Below are positions 49,701 to 62,528 of a stretch of DNA of 64,000 nt, in pieces. The DNA is from Hirudinaria manillensis (Eukaryota > Annelida > Clitellata > Hirudinida > Hirudinidae). Position 1 is the first letter of the stretch. The number at the start of each line of letters is the position of its first letter. Location: assembly GCA_034509925.1 (NCBI GenBank), contig CM067538.1:4247501-4311500 (forward strand). The letters are read 5' to 3'. The position numbers and the translations under genes are program-made. The notes under the pieces were generated by a model, which was not told the origin of the DNA, made no database searches, and was given only the letters and a program-made list of their open reading frames with translations.

Positions 49701-50713
49701 GTTCTCCCAAGTCCATCTGAGGTGAGAATCAATCTTTCTTCTTACACGATTTTGATTTATTAGTTAACTGATTAATTAATTTTTTACTTAATGTAGTAAT
49801 AAATTGCTTAATGAATTGTTGATATACCAGAAAATGTATAAGTCTCCTATACAGATAACAGTGATAAATGACGTTAAATTAAACAAATTCTTTCAAAAAT
49901 TGAAGAATCCAAGTCTTTGCATAAAATATTTATGTTGGTTGCAGTATGAAAAACAGAGCTATGGTGGGAGGACATGGTTCAGTGAAATGGACAAGGGATC
50001 TCTTGTGAGAATCTATTTATATTAATTTTTTATAATTAATTTTACATCTTTTTTTCCAATGTGATTTACTGTTATTTTGAATAATTTTATAAAATTTATG
50101 CAATACATTCTTTTATTATTTATCTTTCTTTGTCCTCAACAAGTAAGGTCTTTGAAAAAGTAAGCTTTGATTCCACTCGTTTTACATTTGTTTTACTACA
50201 ACTATAAAAACTGCTAGAGGGATAAATAAACTAAAAAACAAATAAATAAATAGATTCTGAAATGAGGTAATAATTGAAATAGCTCAGGTACAAGGCAGAG
50301 AAATCGCAGCTCTCCTTCTTGCAACTTCTGAGCAACTCAGCCAAGCAGACCGTTACCTACCACTGCAAAAACTCACTCGCATACCTCGACAACAACAACA
50401 GCGTCGAGAGAGCCGTTAAATTCCTGACCCACAACGAGAAAGTTATCTCTGCCTATACCAGAAACAACGGGTACACTGTCAGTCTTGACGAATGTCAGGT
50501 AAGGGGAAAAGGCGATTGGCTCGCTTCTTAAATTCGCTCGCTTTTATCAATAATTTCTCAATCCAGCAACGGTCGTCATCGTGGGCCAAGACTGTCTTTG
50601 AGTTCAACACAGACGACACCTTGCGTCTGCCAATCGAGGACGTTTCACCGGCCGACGTCGGCCACCCGAGCCAAGCTTTTGGCCTCCAAGTCGGACCAGT
50701 CTGCTTCCAATAG
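37801..50713 (+). CDS. Fibrillar (clade A-like) procollagen alpha chain
   Basis: Forty-nine exons encode 1319 aa. Exons 1-3 (37801-37888, an 11-base microexon 38229-38239, 38653-38700) give a signal peptide with core [13 protein letters not shown] and a 25-30 residue acidic linker; no VWC or TSPN N-propeptide is present. Exons 4-42 (38790-38834 to 48569-48604) are all phase 0, each beginning with a Gly codon, mostly 45, 54, 99 or 108 bp (two of 216, one of 72, two of 36). They encode 1008 Gly-X-Y residues, with one break (Ala for Gly at 45060-45062). Exons 43-49 (48797-48871, 48975-49025, 49197-49332, 49618-49721, 49945-50004, 50283-50498, 50567-50713) form the telopeptide and COLFI C-propeptide, with [41 protein letters not shown] and final VGPVCFQ. 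Chains trimerise through COLFI in the ER and form extracellular fibrils. Six C-propeptide cysteines are seen; the two that make interchain bonds in homotrimeric chains are absent. AATAAA lies at 50934 and 50990. Confidence 0.97.
40712..40792. repeat. (TTA)n microsatellite
   Basis: About 27 TTA units with one GTT, in the collagen intron before the exon at 40839. Confidence 0.95.
46608..46676 (+). mobile_element. LINE/SINE-type 3' tail in a collagen intron
   Basis: The tail has GCGCCTTTGAAGCTCTGC then TTATGGCGCAATAATAAG, closely paralleling the minus-strand 3' tail of the LINE at 18032-18106: the same GCGCC...GGCGC stem, same spacing and an (AAT)n end. It is inserted in the sense direction between the collagen exons ending at 46507 and starting at 46771. 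The 5' boundary is not clear; the sequence from 46508 may belong to the same element. Confidence 0.55.
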
Positions 50714-52716
50714 GTTCGACGACCACGCAACAGAGTCACTTGTAAAATTTTTTTCAGAATGCAAGGACTATTTTGTGATAACGCAAATTTTGGATAGTAC
50801 TGATCGATACATCAATTGATTAAATTAAGTAATTAATCGTAATTAATCAGAGAGCTAAGAAATCTTGGGGGGGTTCATAGGTCGTCGGAAGGAAGGTTTG
50901 TCGCGGGGTTTGAGTTGTTGTTGGCTTGGCGATAATAAAGTGGTTAAATGTGGGATTTGTCTGTCCTGTTGTCTGTCCTTCTGTAGTGGAATAAAGTTAT
51001 GAAAACCTTAGTTCCATATAATTTCAATATAATATATTAGATAGTAGTAAGCTTAATGTTTTAGCTCCAGTTATTCAATTGATAATTAAGATAAATAATA
51101 TCTGCTATTTAGACTAGGAATGGAATGAATCACTAGAATGTTTACTAAATATCTATTGAAGCCACATACATGCACGATCTCTGGTCATATTAATAGAAGC
51201 AATTGGCAACAATAAAAAATAATTATACTTATAACAATTATTATAATTACAATATAATAATAATTATTATTATAAGTAGTGTTTCAAATCCTATTTCAAG
51301 ATAAATAATTCTGAAAACGTCAACTTGTACGGGTACTTTAGGAAAACTAAGTACAAATATCAGATGAAAAGATTTTACAAAACATATTTCGGGTAGACGT
51401 AATTTTAATTTTAGTAATAATTCCCTACAATAATATAGAATAATAAATAATATATTAATGATCTGCATCATATTATCCATTTATTAAAAAATAAATTTTC
51501 TACTTTGGATAAACAATAGTTTAACATTAATTAATAACTTTAATAAATTAGAATTTAACCAAAAATATTATGGCTAAAAGTACTTTCTGAACGACCAAGT
51601 ACCAAGTAAATTATTATACCAATAACGTCATTTAATTTCCAAATCGATAAATTTAAATGTAAACCTTAGGAAATGACAAGCAACATTTAGCTATTTACAG
51701 TATAAATTAATAATATTAATAATAATATTGATTTTAATTAATGACATTATTATTCTTATTAATGGTGTTGCTGTCGTTTCGAAATTTTCCAATATTTTGA
51801 AATAAATTTAAAGAAAATTTAGATTAAAATCTAACAAATTGAAATCACGTAGCAAAGGAAATTTTAAAAACAGCATTCATCAAATCAATGAAAGCTTAAA
51901 AGCATTTTTTTAAAATCAATTTTTAGCACTTAATGACTTAGACCACACACAAGAATTCATGTGTAATGTTATTGGCTTCAAACATTTCTCACGACCTTGG
52001 CACCAGGGAAGCACAAATTTCATTGAAAACAAGAAATTTATCTGAATTATATGAATTTATTGAAATGAATTGATGAAAATCCATCCAACAAGGCGTTTAT
52101 TTGAAGTTGAAAATAACATTTGAAATTAAAAATTATTATTTAAAATTATTTAAATTTAAAAATACTTTTCTGTCAATAATTTTCTAAATGCTCACCGTTA
52201 TCAAAACTTACACGGAGTTTATTGTTTGATTGAAATCATTAAATCGAAATTCACGCATGAATAAACAGCGATTTAAATCGTAAATTGATAGCAAATGAAA
52301 TGTAAAAGCATTTTTAATTAATCGATTTAAAACGATTTCGACATTAAATTCGCTATTCCAAGGCTGGAATATTGAATTAATTATTCGTCAACATCTAATA
52401 CTTAAATGGACAACAGCCAGAAAAAAAAATGGATGAACGAGCGATAAAAGAAAATTTTTATTTTTTTGTTTGCAAATAACAAAAAACGTGTTTTTAATTT
52501 TAAAAGTTTAAAACGGAAACGCAATATTAAATAAGTCGTACTCTACGACGTACGAGCCATTAGTCGTATCTCGCTAATGCATGCACGATCGAAATGATTT
52601 GTTTACAAATGCACCGAATAAACTGTTTACAAAGATTATCAATTTCCATCAACTTGTTTACAGGACGTTTAGCGATAAGGAGGGCCCGTTATTGTCAGAT
52701 ATTCGACTATTCTGTG
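50714..52716. other. Convergent spacer between collagen and Hox genes
   Basis: Two kilobases of AT-rich DNA take in the 3' UTRs of both genes. Collagen polyadenylation signals lie at 50934 and 50990 (+), and a minus-strand AATAAA for the Hox gene at 52457-52462. No further gene, and no mobile element seen. Confidence 0.6.
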
Positions 52717-55547
52717 TCACATGGGATACTGAGTGGCACAATGATCTTGTTGGAAGTGATTCTCCATGTGCTGTTGGTACTGTGATTGGATTCCTTCGGC
52801 GTCGTAATAAAAGTACTGTTGTGGCTGCTGCTGTTGCTGCTGTTGTTGCTGTTGGTGATGATGATGTTGATGATGATGATGATGGTGGTGGGGGAAGAAG
52901 TTACACGATTGATGGAGGTCTTGCTGGATAGGAGCGTAATGAGGCGTCACCGATTCATTTCTCTGAAAGTAAAGTTGTTGCTGGAGAAAGTACTGCCTCT
53001 GGAAGTGCATCTTAGCGATGTTCTCCTGACTGTTTTCCTTCTTCCACTTCATCCGTCTGTTCTGGAACCAGATCTTGATCTGCCTCTCCGACAGTTTCAA
53101 CATCTGAGCGATTTCAACTCTTCTCCTCTTGGTGAGGTACCTGTTGAAGTGGAATTCCTTTTCCAATTCCAGAGTCTGTTGTCTCGAGTAGGAAGTTCTC
53201 AGTCTTTTGTTGTCGCTTGCATTCGTCGAACTGCCGTTCTTTTGCTGGCTATTCGAAGATTTTTCTGTTGGCATTAATTAATGAGATTAATTAAAGTAAT
53301 TGCCGGTCGCTCTTATTGTTGAATTAAGTTTAAGCAACAACTTTACCTTCAGAGAAATCACTAAATTCAATTATTAATTTAATAATTAATTACAAGTTTA
53401 TTTTCAATTTCTTTTTGATACCCCGTGTTTCTTGGGATTATGAAATAAATGAATGGAGTTAAAGGATATTTGGACAAATAATAATTATTTTTCTATTATT
53501 ATTATTATTTAATAATAACCTTAATTAAATAATAACTTTAACTATAACTATTCTACTATGTATGTATATAAATAATAATAATAACAACAATAAGACGAAT
53601 TTAGTAAAAAATGGGAAAAGCAGAACAAAAATGCCTTCAATAAATTTTGGGCTTTCATTCAATTTGGAGCTTTATTATTATTTACAAATTAAAATGACTT
53701 TAATGTCTTTTTTAAATTATTTTAAATGTTATTTAAATGTATTTAATTTAACTAAGATGCAAAGACATTCAGAAATTCCCAAACTCATGTAAGCAGTTAT
53801 TGACCTTAGCCAATCAAAACAAAGCCTGGGCTGCACTGAAAGTCACGATATCAATTGAAGAAATGAATATTATTATTTTTTTGTAATCATATCGTTATAA
53901 TTATTCATTTACATAAATTTAGCATTAACATTTAAATTTATGCATTATTTAATCAAACAAGGAGCACTTAGAACGACAAAAACCAAACCGTTTCGTATAA
54001 AACAAGTGCAAGAATATCAGAATGAATTTTAGCTTTATTTAAATATTAACCTGCATTTAAAACAAATAATCCTAATAAATAAATAATATTATTAATATTA
54101 ATAAATGATCATTATGAATAAGACGCTAGAGATATGTTTGATGCAAAGTGCAAAAGAAAATTATTCTGCGTTGAGGTTTTTATTTGGGAAATGAACATTT
54201 TATAAATTTTAAATTAGAAAATATTAAAAACATAATTAGGAGTTGTTTTGAATGACCTCAAATTAATTTCACAGCTTTAAAATTTATGGGATGACTTCCG
54301 TCATCATATGACATGCTCTTTGACGACAAGCGCTGACGACTGACGTTACTTTGAGACTTAACAGGTATTGTTATGTCACATACATTAAAGCGTATCAATC
54401 AAGGGCTTCGTTGTATGGTTAAAATTTATCTTTAATATTTTTTATTGATTATATATTATAAAATAAAGTAATTTAATAACCCTTAATGTATTAAATATTT
54501 TTTATTGATATTATATTTATGTTCATTCAGTATTATGTAGAATTATAATTCGAGGGATTTCTAAAATAAATAGTAAGAAATCCATTTTATTCGTGAATTA
54601 AAATATATTTATTAAGCTTAAAAATCAGATTTTGTTTCACCAATAAAGTTATTTATTTAAATTAACCATTACTACATAATTTTTTAATGTTTTTTTTGTT
54701 AAACTTTTGCTTGTAAAAATGAATCGAGCTAATCATTTCTAAACTGCCCACCTTGGCCATTTTGGTGCATCCTTTTCATCCACGGGTAGATACGACCCCC
54801 GTTCTTGATGTGTTTGTCAGCGTCTTTCTTGCTCGCATTTTTCTTTTCGCCTTTGACACCTTTTCCAATTTCATCTTTCAACTCGACACCTGCCATGAAA
54901 TTTGGATTTTCTGCGGTAACGGGACCATTGAGATTCGCAGGGTTTTCAGCAACGAATGTATGTTCTGTCACGTCACCTTCGTCGTTGTCCTCATCTTCCT
55001 CGTCGTCGTCATTGGTGGAGCAGTCCTTGTCGCAGCTCGAAATTTCATTGCCTTGAATCAGTTCCTCCGCTTGGCACGAATAATTGAACTTCAGCTGATC
55101 GTCGTTGAATACGATCGGAATGAACTTCTTGCTTTTGTTACTGCTTTCCAGCATGTTGTTAACCGTCGAAGGATTTGTTTTCTCGCAGAAATTGACGTTC
55201 GGAGTTGCTTGGAATTGTTGGTGCTGTTCTCGTTGTTGTTGTCTTAGAGTTTTTACAAAGTCTTCGTGGTTGAAATTTTCACTTAGATTTTGACCAATCG
55301 AGTCGTCCTGATAATGATCTTCGGACGGAGGTGGAAAAAGGCGATTGGAGCGACTGTCGAAGTTAGCTTCATTCCATTCCATCTGAGGATAAGCATGAAC
55401 CAAATATGAATTCGACTGCAGATGATGCAGCGATGGCAAAGGACAAGAGTTTGTTGCGGGTTTTAAGTCTGGAAAATTTTCTTCGAATTGTTTGAGGTCT
55501 TGAAGGATGGCTTTCAGGGTGCTTTCTTGTGTCGAAGCGGTTGACAT
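52717..55547 (-). CDS. Antennapedia-class Hox transcription factor, nearest Hox4/Hox5 (Dfd/Scr)
   Basis: Two minus-strand exons (54752-55547 and 52717-53264), split in phase 1, encode 447 aa. The hexapeptide [10 protein letters not shown] (YPWM at 254-257) binds the PBC cofactor Exd/Pbx, and a homeodomain fills 284-343 with Gln50 and the recognition helix [30 protein letters not shown] and LSERQ, together with YPWMKR, point to Hox4; [13 protein letters not shown] fits Hox4 or Hox5. Diverged positions are Lys in LTKRRR and QMLK where most have HALC or HTLG. The N-terminal half is acidic (a D/E run near residues 180-200), and the C-terminal half is rich in His and Gln (H7QH4 then Q10). The start is the first ATG in the frame. 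The intron lies between hexapeptide and homeodomain, as usual for Hox genes. Hox proteins set regional identity along the body axis. Confidence 0.95.
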
Positions 55548-55758
55548 ACTTTTTTTGCCAGCCTCTTGTTTATGTTTATTTTTCAAGGAACGTAGATAAT
55601 TTTATTTTCCTGGGTACTTGTTATCTGAATAAAACACGCAAAGTTAAAAACACTTAAATAACGTATTTAACGTTTAATTAAAATGCATTTTACAGTTTAA
55701 GCGAAAGAAAATAACCGACAAATGTTAATTACGAACAGAGAATGGTAAAACAGCCGTA

Positions 55759-55768
55759 TGATTGATCA
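55759..55768. promoter_or_regulatory. Candidate Hox/Exd composite site
   Basis: TGATTGATCA fits the PBC-Hox consensus TGATNNAT about 210 bases upstream of the Hox start codon, next to GCCAAT boxes at about 55776 and 55808. It could mediate autoregulation, as known for Dfd/Hox4 genes. Motif evidence only. Confidence 0.3.
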
Positions 55769-57136
55769 GTCAATCTGCCAATTACAGATGGCTCGTAATG
55801 AGAATCCGCCAATAGGAATAAAACAATTATCCTAACTCCGCCCTCATCAGCATCCTGGTCGAGTTTTTGACACCGAAATGGATCGAGTTTAGTCCAAATT
55901 CAATTTTTAAATAATTATAATTATTGAAACCGATTGGATATTGCAATAAAAGCAATAAAGAATGCATTAAAAGAAACAAATAAATGAAAATAGATAAAAT
56001 AATAATAATAATAATAACAAGAATAGTAATAATAATAATAATAGTAATAATTAAAATTAAAGTGATTAAAAAATATTATTTGTTAGAGACCTGATTCTTT
56101 CATTGGTTAATCATGAATTAATCAGTCTATTATAATAATTAACAAGACCGCCATTGACTGCATTTTGAATAAAATAACAAAATTATTATAGTAATATTTA
56201 TACGAATTAAATACATTTCAACGTGATTATAAAAAAATAAAAATTAAAAAAAATAATTGTGTAACATAACCTCCCATAAACCTGTAAATTATAGCTTATT
56301 AAAATGACCTCTTTCACTGTAAATAAATATAAAATTAAATGTAAAGTAGAATCTATTATTATAAAATTATTAATTTTTAATCGCCATTAAGATGAGTAAT
56401 TTTAATTTATGCAAGCAATGCCAGCATAATATCGTGAAAATATTTTGAAAATTGAATGAAATTAACAAAATATTTTTAAATTGACGTATTTATGCAATAC
56501 TGCGATTACTTCACAAACGAGTCAACAATGATATCATATTCACCTGAATGTAAATAATTCAATCACGTTCTGCTTAGATCTGCTTTTATTTTAATTTATG
56601 AATTAATCGGTCTAAAATAGTGATTAAGTTAAGTTAAAATATTTAATTTAACGTCGTAAATATAAAATAAAATAGCTTCTAGCAACCTAAGAATAAAGGG
56701 GTTTATATGGAAATTATTTTATCTTTGTTATCTTTGACCGTGCAACAAGATCATGTGCTTATCAAAGATGATGGAGATACAGTATCCAACGCCATCAGTC
56801 ATTGATAAATCTTTAATGAGGACTGCAATAGGATTGAATTAATTCTTCAAATATGAATTATTACCTCAGGATTGAATCGCGTTTTAGTGGCTCAATTCAT
56901 GATTTAAAAAAATAAAATATAGGTGGAATATAAACTGAATTTAATTTTAATAAATTAATAAGTGAAATAAAATTAAATAAAATTAATTTCTGCTCGATTT
57001 GTTTTCATCATTTCATTTATCGTCTCGTTCATCGTTCCGATGTTTCAAATTCACACCTGAATGTGAGCAATATTTCGATGCTTTCAATGTTTTTTCATTT
57101 CATTCCTTGACATTTCACCGTTTCAGTGCAACCCGG

Positions 57137-57242
57137 TCTGTGGTGATGATGATGGTGATGATAATAATGATGATGGTGGTGGTGGTGATGACGATGTTGA
57201 TGATGATCTAGGTGACGACGACGACGAGGACGACGACGATGA
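57137..57242. repeat. (GAT/GAC/GGT)n tract
   Basis: An imperfect trinucleotide tract grading from GAT-rich to GAC-rich. It yields a His-rich frame on the minus strand with no sign of being a gene. Confidence 0.85.
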
Positions 57243-60200
57243 CATTTTGCTTCGAAAGCAAACTTGCTATTAATTTCCATAAACTTGATTATACCTAAAA
57301 ACTGGTTTCGTGTGAATGTTCTATCACAGATTATCAAACAATTAAATGTTTTATTTGAATAAAGAAAATTTCTTATTCAAAACGTTATCAAAATCGTTAC
57401 TGAATGCTGAAACGTGGGGTTGCTTGTTCTTTATATTTTAAGACAATTTATGAAAATCTGTGACGTGGATAAATTCAGGTCTTGCGAGTCAGGACGTTGT
57501 CATGGATGTTGGGAAAAGTTTGAATCCAGCAATTGACGTAACGACTTTCACTTAATTAATTACGAAATGAATTTAAGAGAAAATTATTCTGAATTTTAAT
57601 AAAAAAAAAGGTTTAATGCAAGGTGACAATAACTGTAAAAATAAAATAATGACGATGAGAAAAGTGATGAAGTATTTCAATGAAGGTATTAATGATGATG
57701 ATGAAGACGATGATGACGACGAAGATGATGAGGTAGAGGATGATAAGGAAGAGTAGGAGGAGGATTACGATTCAATCGGTGAAGATGATCTCAAAGGTGC
57801 TAAGATTAGAAATGAGAAATGTTTTGACTTAATAAATTAAAATTAAAATTTAATAAATAATTTTCAAAAATTTACTAAAGTAAAAAGTGTAAATGAATGT
57901 AATTTGTAATTTAAACTTAAATAACTCTATTCCTTCATGGTCGAGTAATTACATGATTTTTTTATGTTCTGAGAAAATCATAAGTTAGGCAGATAAGGTG
58001 ATAATTATAATCCCTTATTTAATGGCAACACCAAATTGCTTGTTATTCACGAATCCTAGATGATTTTTCCTTTTGGGAAATATTATTATAAAGATTATGT
58101 AATAATAATAATAATAATTATTATTATTATTAATAACATGAATATAATATAATATAATAATATGAATATATTATCAACATGATAATCATTATTATTTGCA
58201 ATCATAAATAAGACAAGCAATAATAAAAATAATAATAATAATAATAATAACGTGCAAATTGTTACCCTATTCACAGGAAGTCAACTGCAATTTATAATTT
58301 TTTATAATAATAATTTTATTACATATTAATTCCATGACAATGTTATTTATTATTAAAGCCTAAATGCTTTATTGATTGTTTATGTAAGTACAATTACTTT
58401 CATGTACTTTCGGATAAAATACTCAGTACTGCATCGGATTTTCACACGATTAACGTAACAGCAACCACAAGAATCATCTGAAAATAATTTTTATTTACGA
58501 ACATTCCAAAGTGATGCAATTTATGAATTGATAAGATATATTTAATTATAAGATAATTATCTTAAAATCGTTTTGGCTCATGTGAGCGATAATTGGCTTC
58601 CAAATGCATGTTGTGCTTTAAGGAAGCATTCACCTTTTTTTTTATAATTTTAATTATTTTTTGTTTATAATTTTTGTTATTTAATACGCAATAATGAATT
58701 ATTTATGCTTTAATAAGATAATTCGTAAATATTGTAAAAAATGTAATAGGTAAATCCATCATTGTCTTGGTATTAATCTGCCTATGAGCGATTTTCAAAT
58801 TTCGTTCCAATTATGAGTTCGCTATGAATTTTTAGCCGTTCATTTATTGATTTTTATGAATTATGTTATTATTTAAAATGTTAGTTTATAATTCAATAAG
58901 TTACTGAGTTCATTTACAATTTATTATTATTATTATTATTATTTTATTAGTAAGAGTTTTTCAAGGTCTCAAAGGCTCAGCTGGTGATACTTGACGTTCT
59001 TTTGTGTTGTTACGAGGTGTTACAATGAAGTTTAAAAAAAAATACAATTCAAGTTCACTGCAAGTGGTTAACAATATTTAATCGGTTGTAAGCTTTACAC
59101 GACCAATACAAACATATTTATAAAAACACTCATATACAGATTAATACCAAGGCATTGATGAATTTACCTATTACATTTTTTACAATTATCTTCTTAAAGT
59201 ATAAATTCAACACGAATGCTGAGTATTAGCAATGTCTTCTCTCGATCTAAAGTCACACCATGGTTTACGGACGTGTACTGAAAAATGCCATTTCTTTGAT
59301 TAAGTTTTGTTTATTCAGTTTTATGAACTAATTAATTCAAACATAAATTGATTTTTATATTCAATTAACAGTTGTTTTTTATTATTAGTTACAAATTATT
59401 AAATTACGTGCTTATAAATGAATAAATTATAATAAATTACAGGTTCACAGGTTAATGAATTAGGGTGATGAGAGTTTCGGGTCATCGTCTCATTGCAAAG
59501 TCGTACAAATTTTATTTTATTATTTTAAAAATAGTTTCGAATTGTACAGCAATAATTACAAACAACAACGTGTTTTGAAATCGTATAAAATTACGATATT
59601 AATAAATAAATAAATTAATTAATTAGTATCTTGGGTTATTCGTTAAGTTCGGCAAAAGCCAGCACTAAAGAACTGGATTTCCTTAGGTATATTTTAAATA
59701 TTAATGCTTAAATAATTACATTTTACCAACAAATAACAATAAATATCAACAATCAGCTTTTAGTTGCCGTTACGAGTTTTACATGATTTATTATAATAAC
59801 AAAAACTTAAAAATTAATATTTGCAATAAAGAGCATTAATTAAAAATCATTTTAACTTGCTAATCGTAAGACATATAAATAATATATGTATAAAATATAT
59901 ATAAAATAATATGTCTATGAAATTGTAATGAACTCACCTCAACGTCTCGTGTACTCAAAGTACCCAGCTGAACCCGGTGTAAATATATTTTTTGTCGGTT
60001 CATTTTTATAGGCCAGCCAATCGGTGGTTAGTGGGCTACACCAGATATTGTCGTATTAATAGCAATTGTTAATCTTGAATGACTTTGTTAAATTTTCATA
60101 AAGAATTTATGAAAATATTTTTCAGAATTCCAACGATTTACTACAATTTCGGCTTTAAATAATTCATATTAAAAAGATAAAACAGACAAATTCTATTAAA

Positions 60201-61161
60201 AACCAGCCAATCAATGTTCAGCTTTTGTTGAAAAATGGAGCGCCATAGAATCAAGTCGTGCACATTTCAGTGAAACATCAGACAGTTATTTCACGATTTA
60301 ATTTAATTACATTAATTAATACTTAATTCTTCAAAAATATAACAAATATTATTATTTACTTATGATTTCTGTGTTTATTTGTTATATATTTTTTTATTTG
60401 TTTATTACACCCTTCTGATTGTGTATAGATATTTCATTTAAACGGCTAACATAGCTTTTGAATTCCATGGTAAATTAATTTTTGTCGATTAGTTATAAAT
60501 ATAATTGTAATTATTAATTACATAATTGTTATGATCCTCTGCTTGATCACGAGCCGGTTTTATTTACTTTCCTAAGCCGTCTAAAACATGGGCTCCCTTT
60601 GTCTGGCAAATTAGAAATTTATCGAAGTCAGACCGATGCTATTTTTCACTGACTAAACTTAAATGGAAATCACAAGGGGATGAGACAACGTATTTTCGCA
60701 ACAGACAGATTTACGACTTGGCGGGTGATGTAAGATGTCTGCACCGACGAGGTTAAAGTGTAGGTCACCGGGTTCAAAACATTTCCGGCTAGCCCAAATC
60801 GCCGGTCAAATTTTAGGTCAGTTGAGATTTTTAAACGCAAATGGAATTCTAGTACAATTCTGATTGAATGTGGTTAAAGATAGGATAACTACGACAATAA
60901 GGATCATTCTTATAGTTATCGTAATATTTGTAATATTAGATAATTAATTAACTACTTAACTAAATAACCATTAATTCGATAATTTAATATCACAGGTTCG
61001 ATGTTTTTCGAATTGATATTTTTGAAGTCCGTCGTGATCTGTAAACAAAAGTACAATCAATCAGAGGTATTTTTAAAGAAATCTTTCAAAGGAACACATT
61101 GCTTGTGAGTTTCTGCAATTCATCTTCAAACAGCAACAAAGGAAGACGTCTGCATCCAATC

Positions 61162-61231
61162 GTGCTGTTGTTGTTGTTGTTGTTGATGTTGTTGAAGTTG
61201 TTGAAGTTGTAGTTGTTGCAGTTGTTGTAGT
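61162..61231. repeat. (GTT)n tract
   Basis: Imperfect GTT/GAT/GAA/CAG trinucleotides, about 23 units. Confidence 0.85.
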
Positions 61232-61424
61232 TTGATTGCTTTTCATGTTATCCTGGAAAATTATTTAAGAAAAAAAATCAATCAATCTGGCCACACAAGG
61301 TGAGCGATATATTTTAATCAAGATTTTTTATTTTTTGCGAAATTCAAGATTTATTCAAAATTGACTTTCACGTTACGCGGTAACTAAAACGTGTCCATAG
61401 AAAGCACACAATGAAGTTGTTAAT

Positions 61425-61683
<259 letters not shown>

Positions 61684-61817
61684 TTGTGTTCACCTTTAAA
61701 GCGTTCGTTGTTCAATAATTTACAAACAACTTCCTTTGGAAACTTTTCGTCATCATGCGTTGCTTATCAATCAAATTGTTGTGAAGTTCAACTCAAAACA
61801 TTGATGAATTAATATTA

Positions 61818-61876
61818 ATAATAATGATGATGATGATAATAATAATAATAATCATAATCATAATCATAATAATAAT
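61818..61876. repeat. (TGA/TAA/TCA)n microsatellite
   Basis: Short compound trinucleotide tract with ATAATC repeats. Confidence 0.85.
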
Positions 61877-62085
61877 ACCATATTATGTATTTAAATTAGT
61901 GACGATCATTATAATTTATTAATCATAAATAATTTTATATTGAATAATATTGATAATTAATTATTGACATCATCGATTTCTTAAGTTCACGAAACGACTT
62001 TTGTTATCAGTTCAACTTTCTTCAGAATTTATGTCGACTGGCACTTTTAATCTTATGTCCTCGTCCCTGGCTGTGATGTATTCAA

Positions 62086-62087
62086 CG

Positions 62088-62140
<53 letters not shown>

Positions 62141-62204
62141 TGAATAATGATGATGATAATAATAATAATAATAATAATAACAATAAATAATAATAATGAT
62201 GATG

Positions 62205-62249
<45 letters not shown>

Positions 62250-62378
62250 TGAATAATGATGATGATAATAATAATAATAATAAGAACAATAAATAATAAT
62301 AATGATGATGATGATAATACTAATAATAATAATAATAATAATAACAATAAATAATAACAATGATGATGATGATAATAC

Positions 62379-62426
<48 letters not shown>

Positions 62427-62460
62427 TAAATAATAATAATGATGATGATGATGATAATAC

Positions 62461-62526
<66 letters not shown>
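62086..62526. repeat. Compound higher-order (TAA)n array
   Basis: (TAA)n blocks alternate with a recurring interruption of the form AACAATAAATAATAA then TGATGATGATAATA, seen about five times with small variants. The array therefore has a longer-period structure, with units of roughly 60-100 bases, and is not a simple microsatellite. Confidence 0.9.

Positions 62527-62528
<2 letters not shown>

Larger units (their letters stand above)
55548..61160. other. Hox 5' flanking region
   Basis: No gene found on either strand. Just upstream of the start codon (about 55755-55830) there are TGATTGAT and two GCCAAT boxes. AT-rich DNA follows, with (GAY)n tracts at 57137-57242 and 57690-57755, which give only spurious His/Asp-rich frames, and short (TAA)n runs. 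I searched by eye for mir-10 and saw no match to its mature sequence. Confidence 0.5.

Noticed and set aside
52786-53277. 163-codon plus-strand ORF across the homeodomain exon
   Set aside because: Antisense shadow of the Hox exon.
54753-55247. 164-codon plus-strand ORF with hydrophobic stretches
   Set aside because: Antisense shadow of the first Hox exon.
57137-57242. His-rich minus-strand ORF
   Set aside because: Created by a (GAT/GAC)n repeat; no start context, domain or splice partner.
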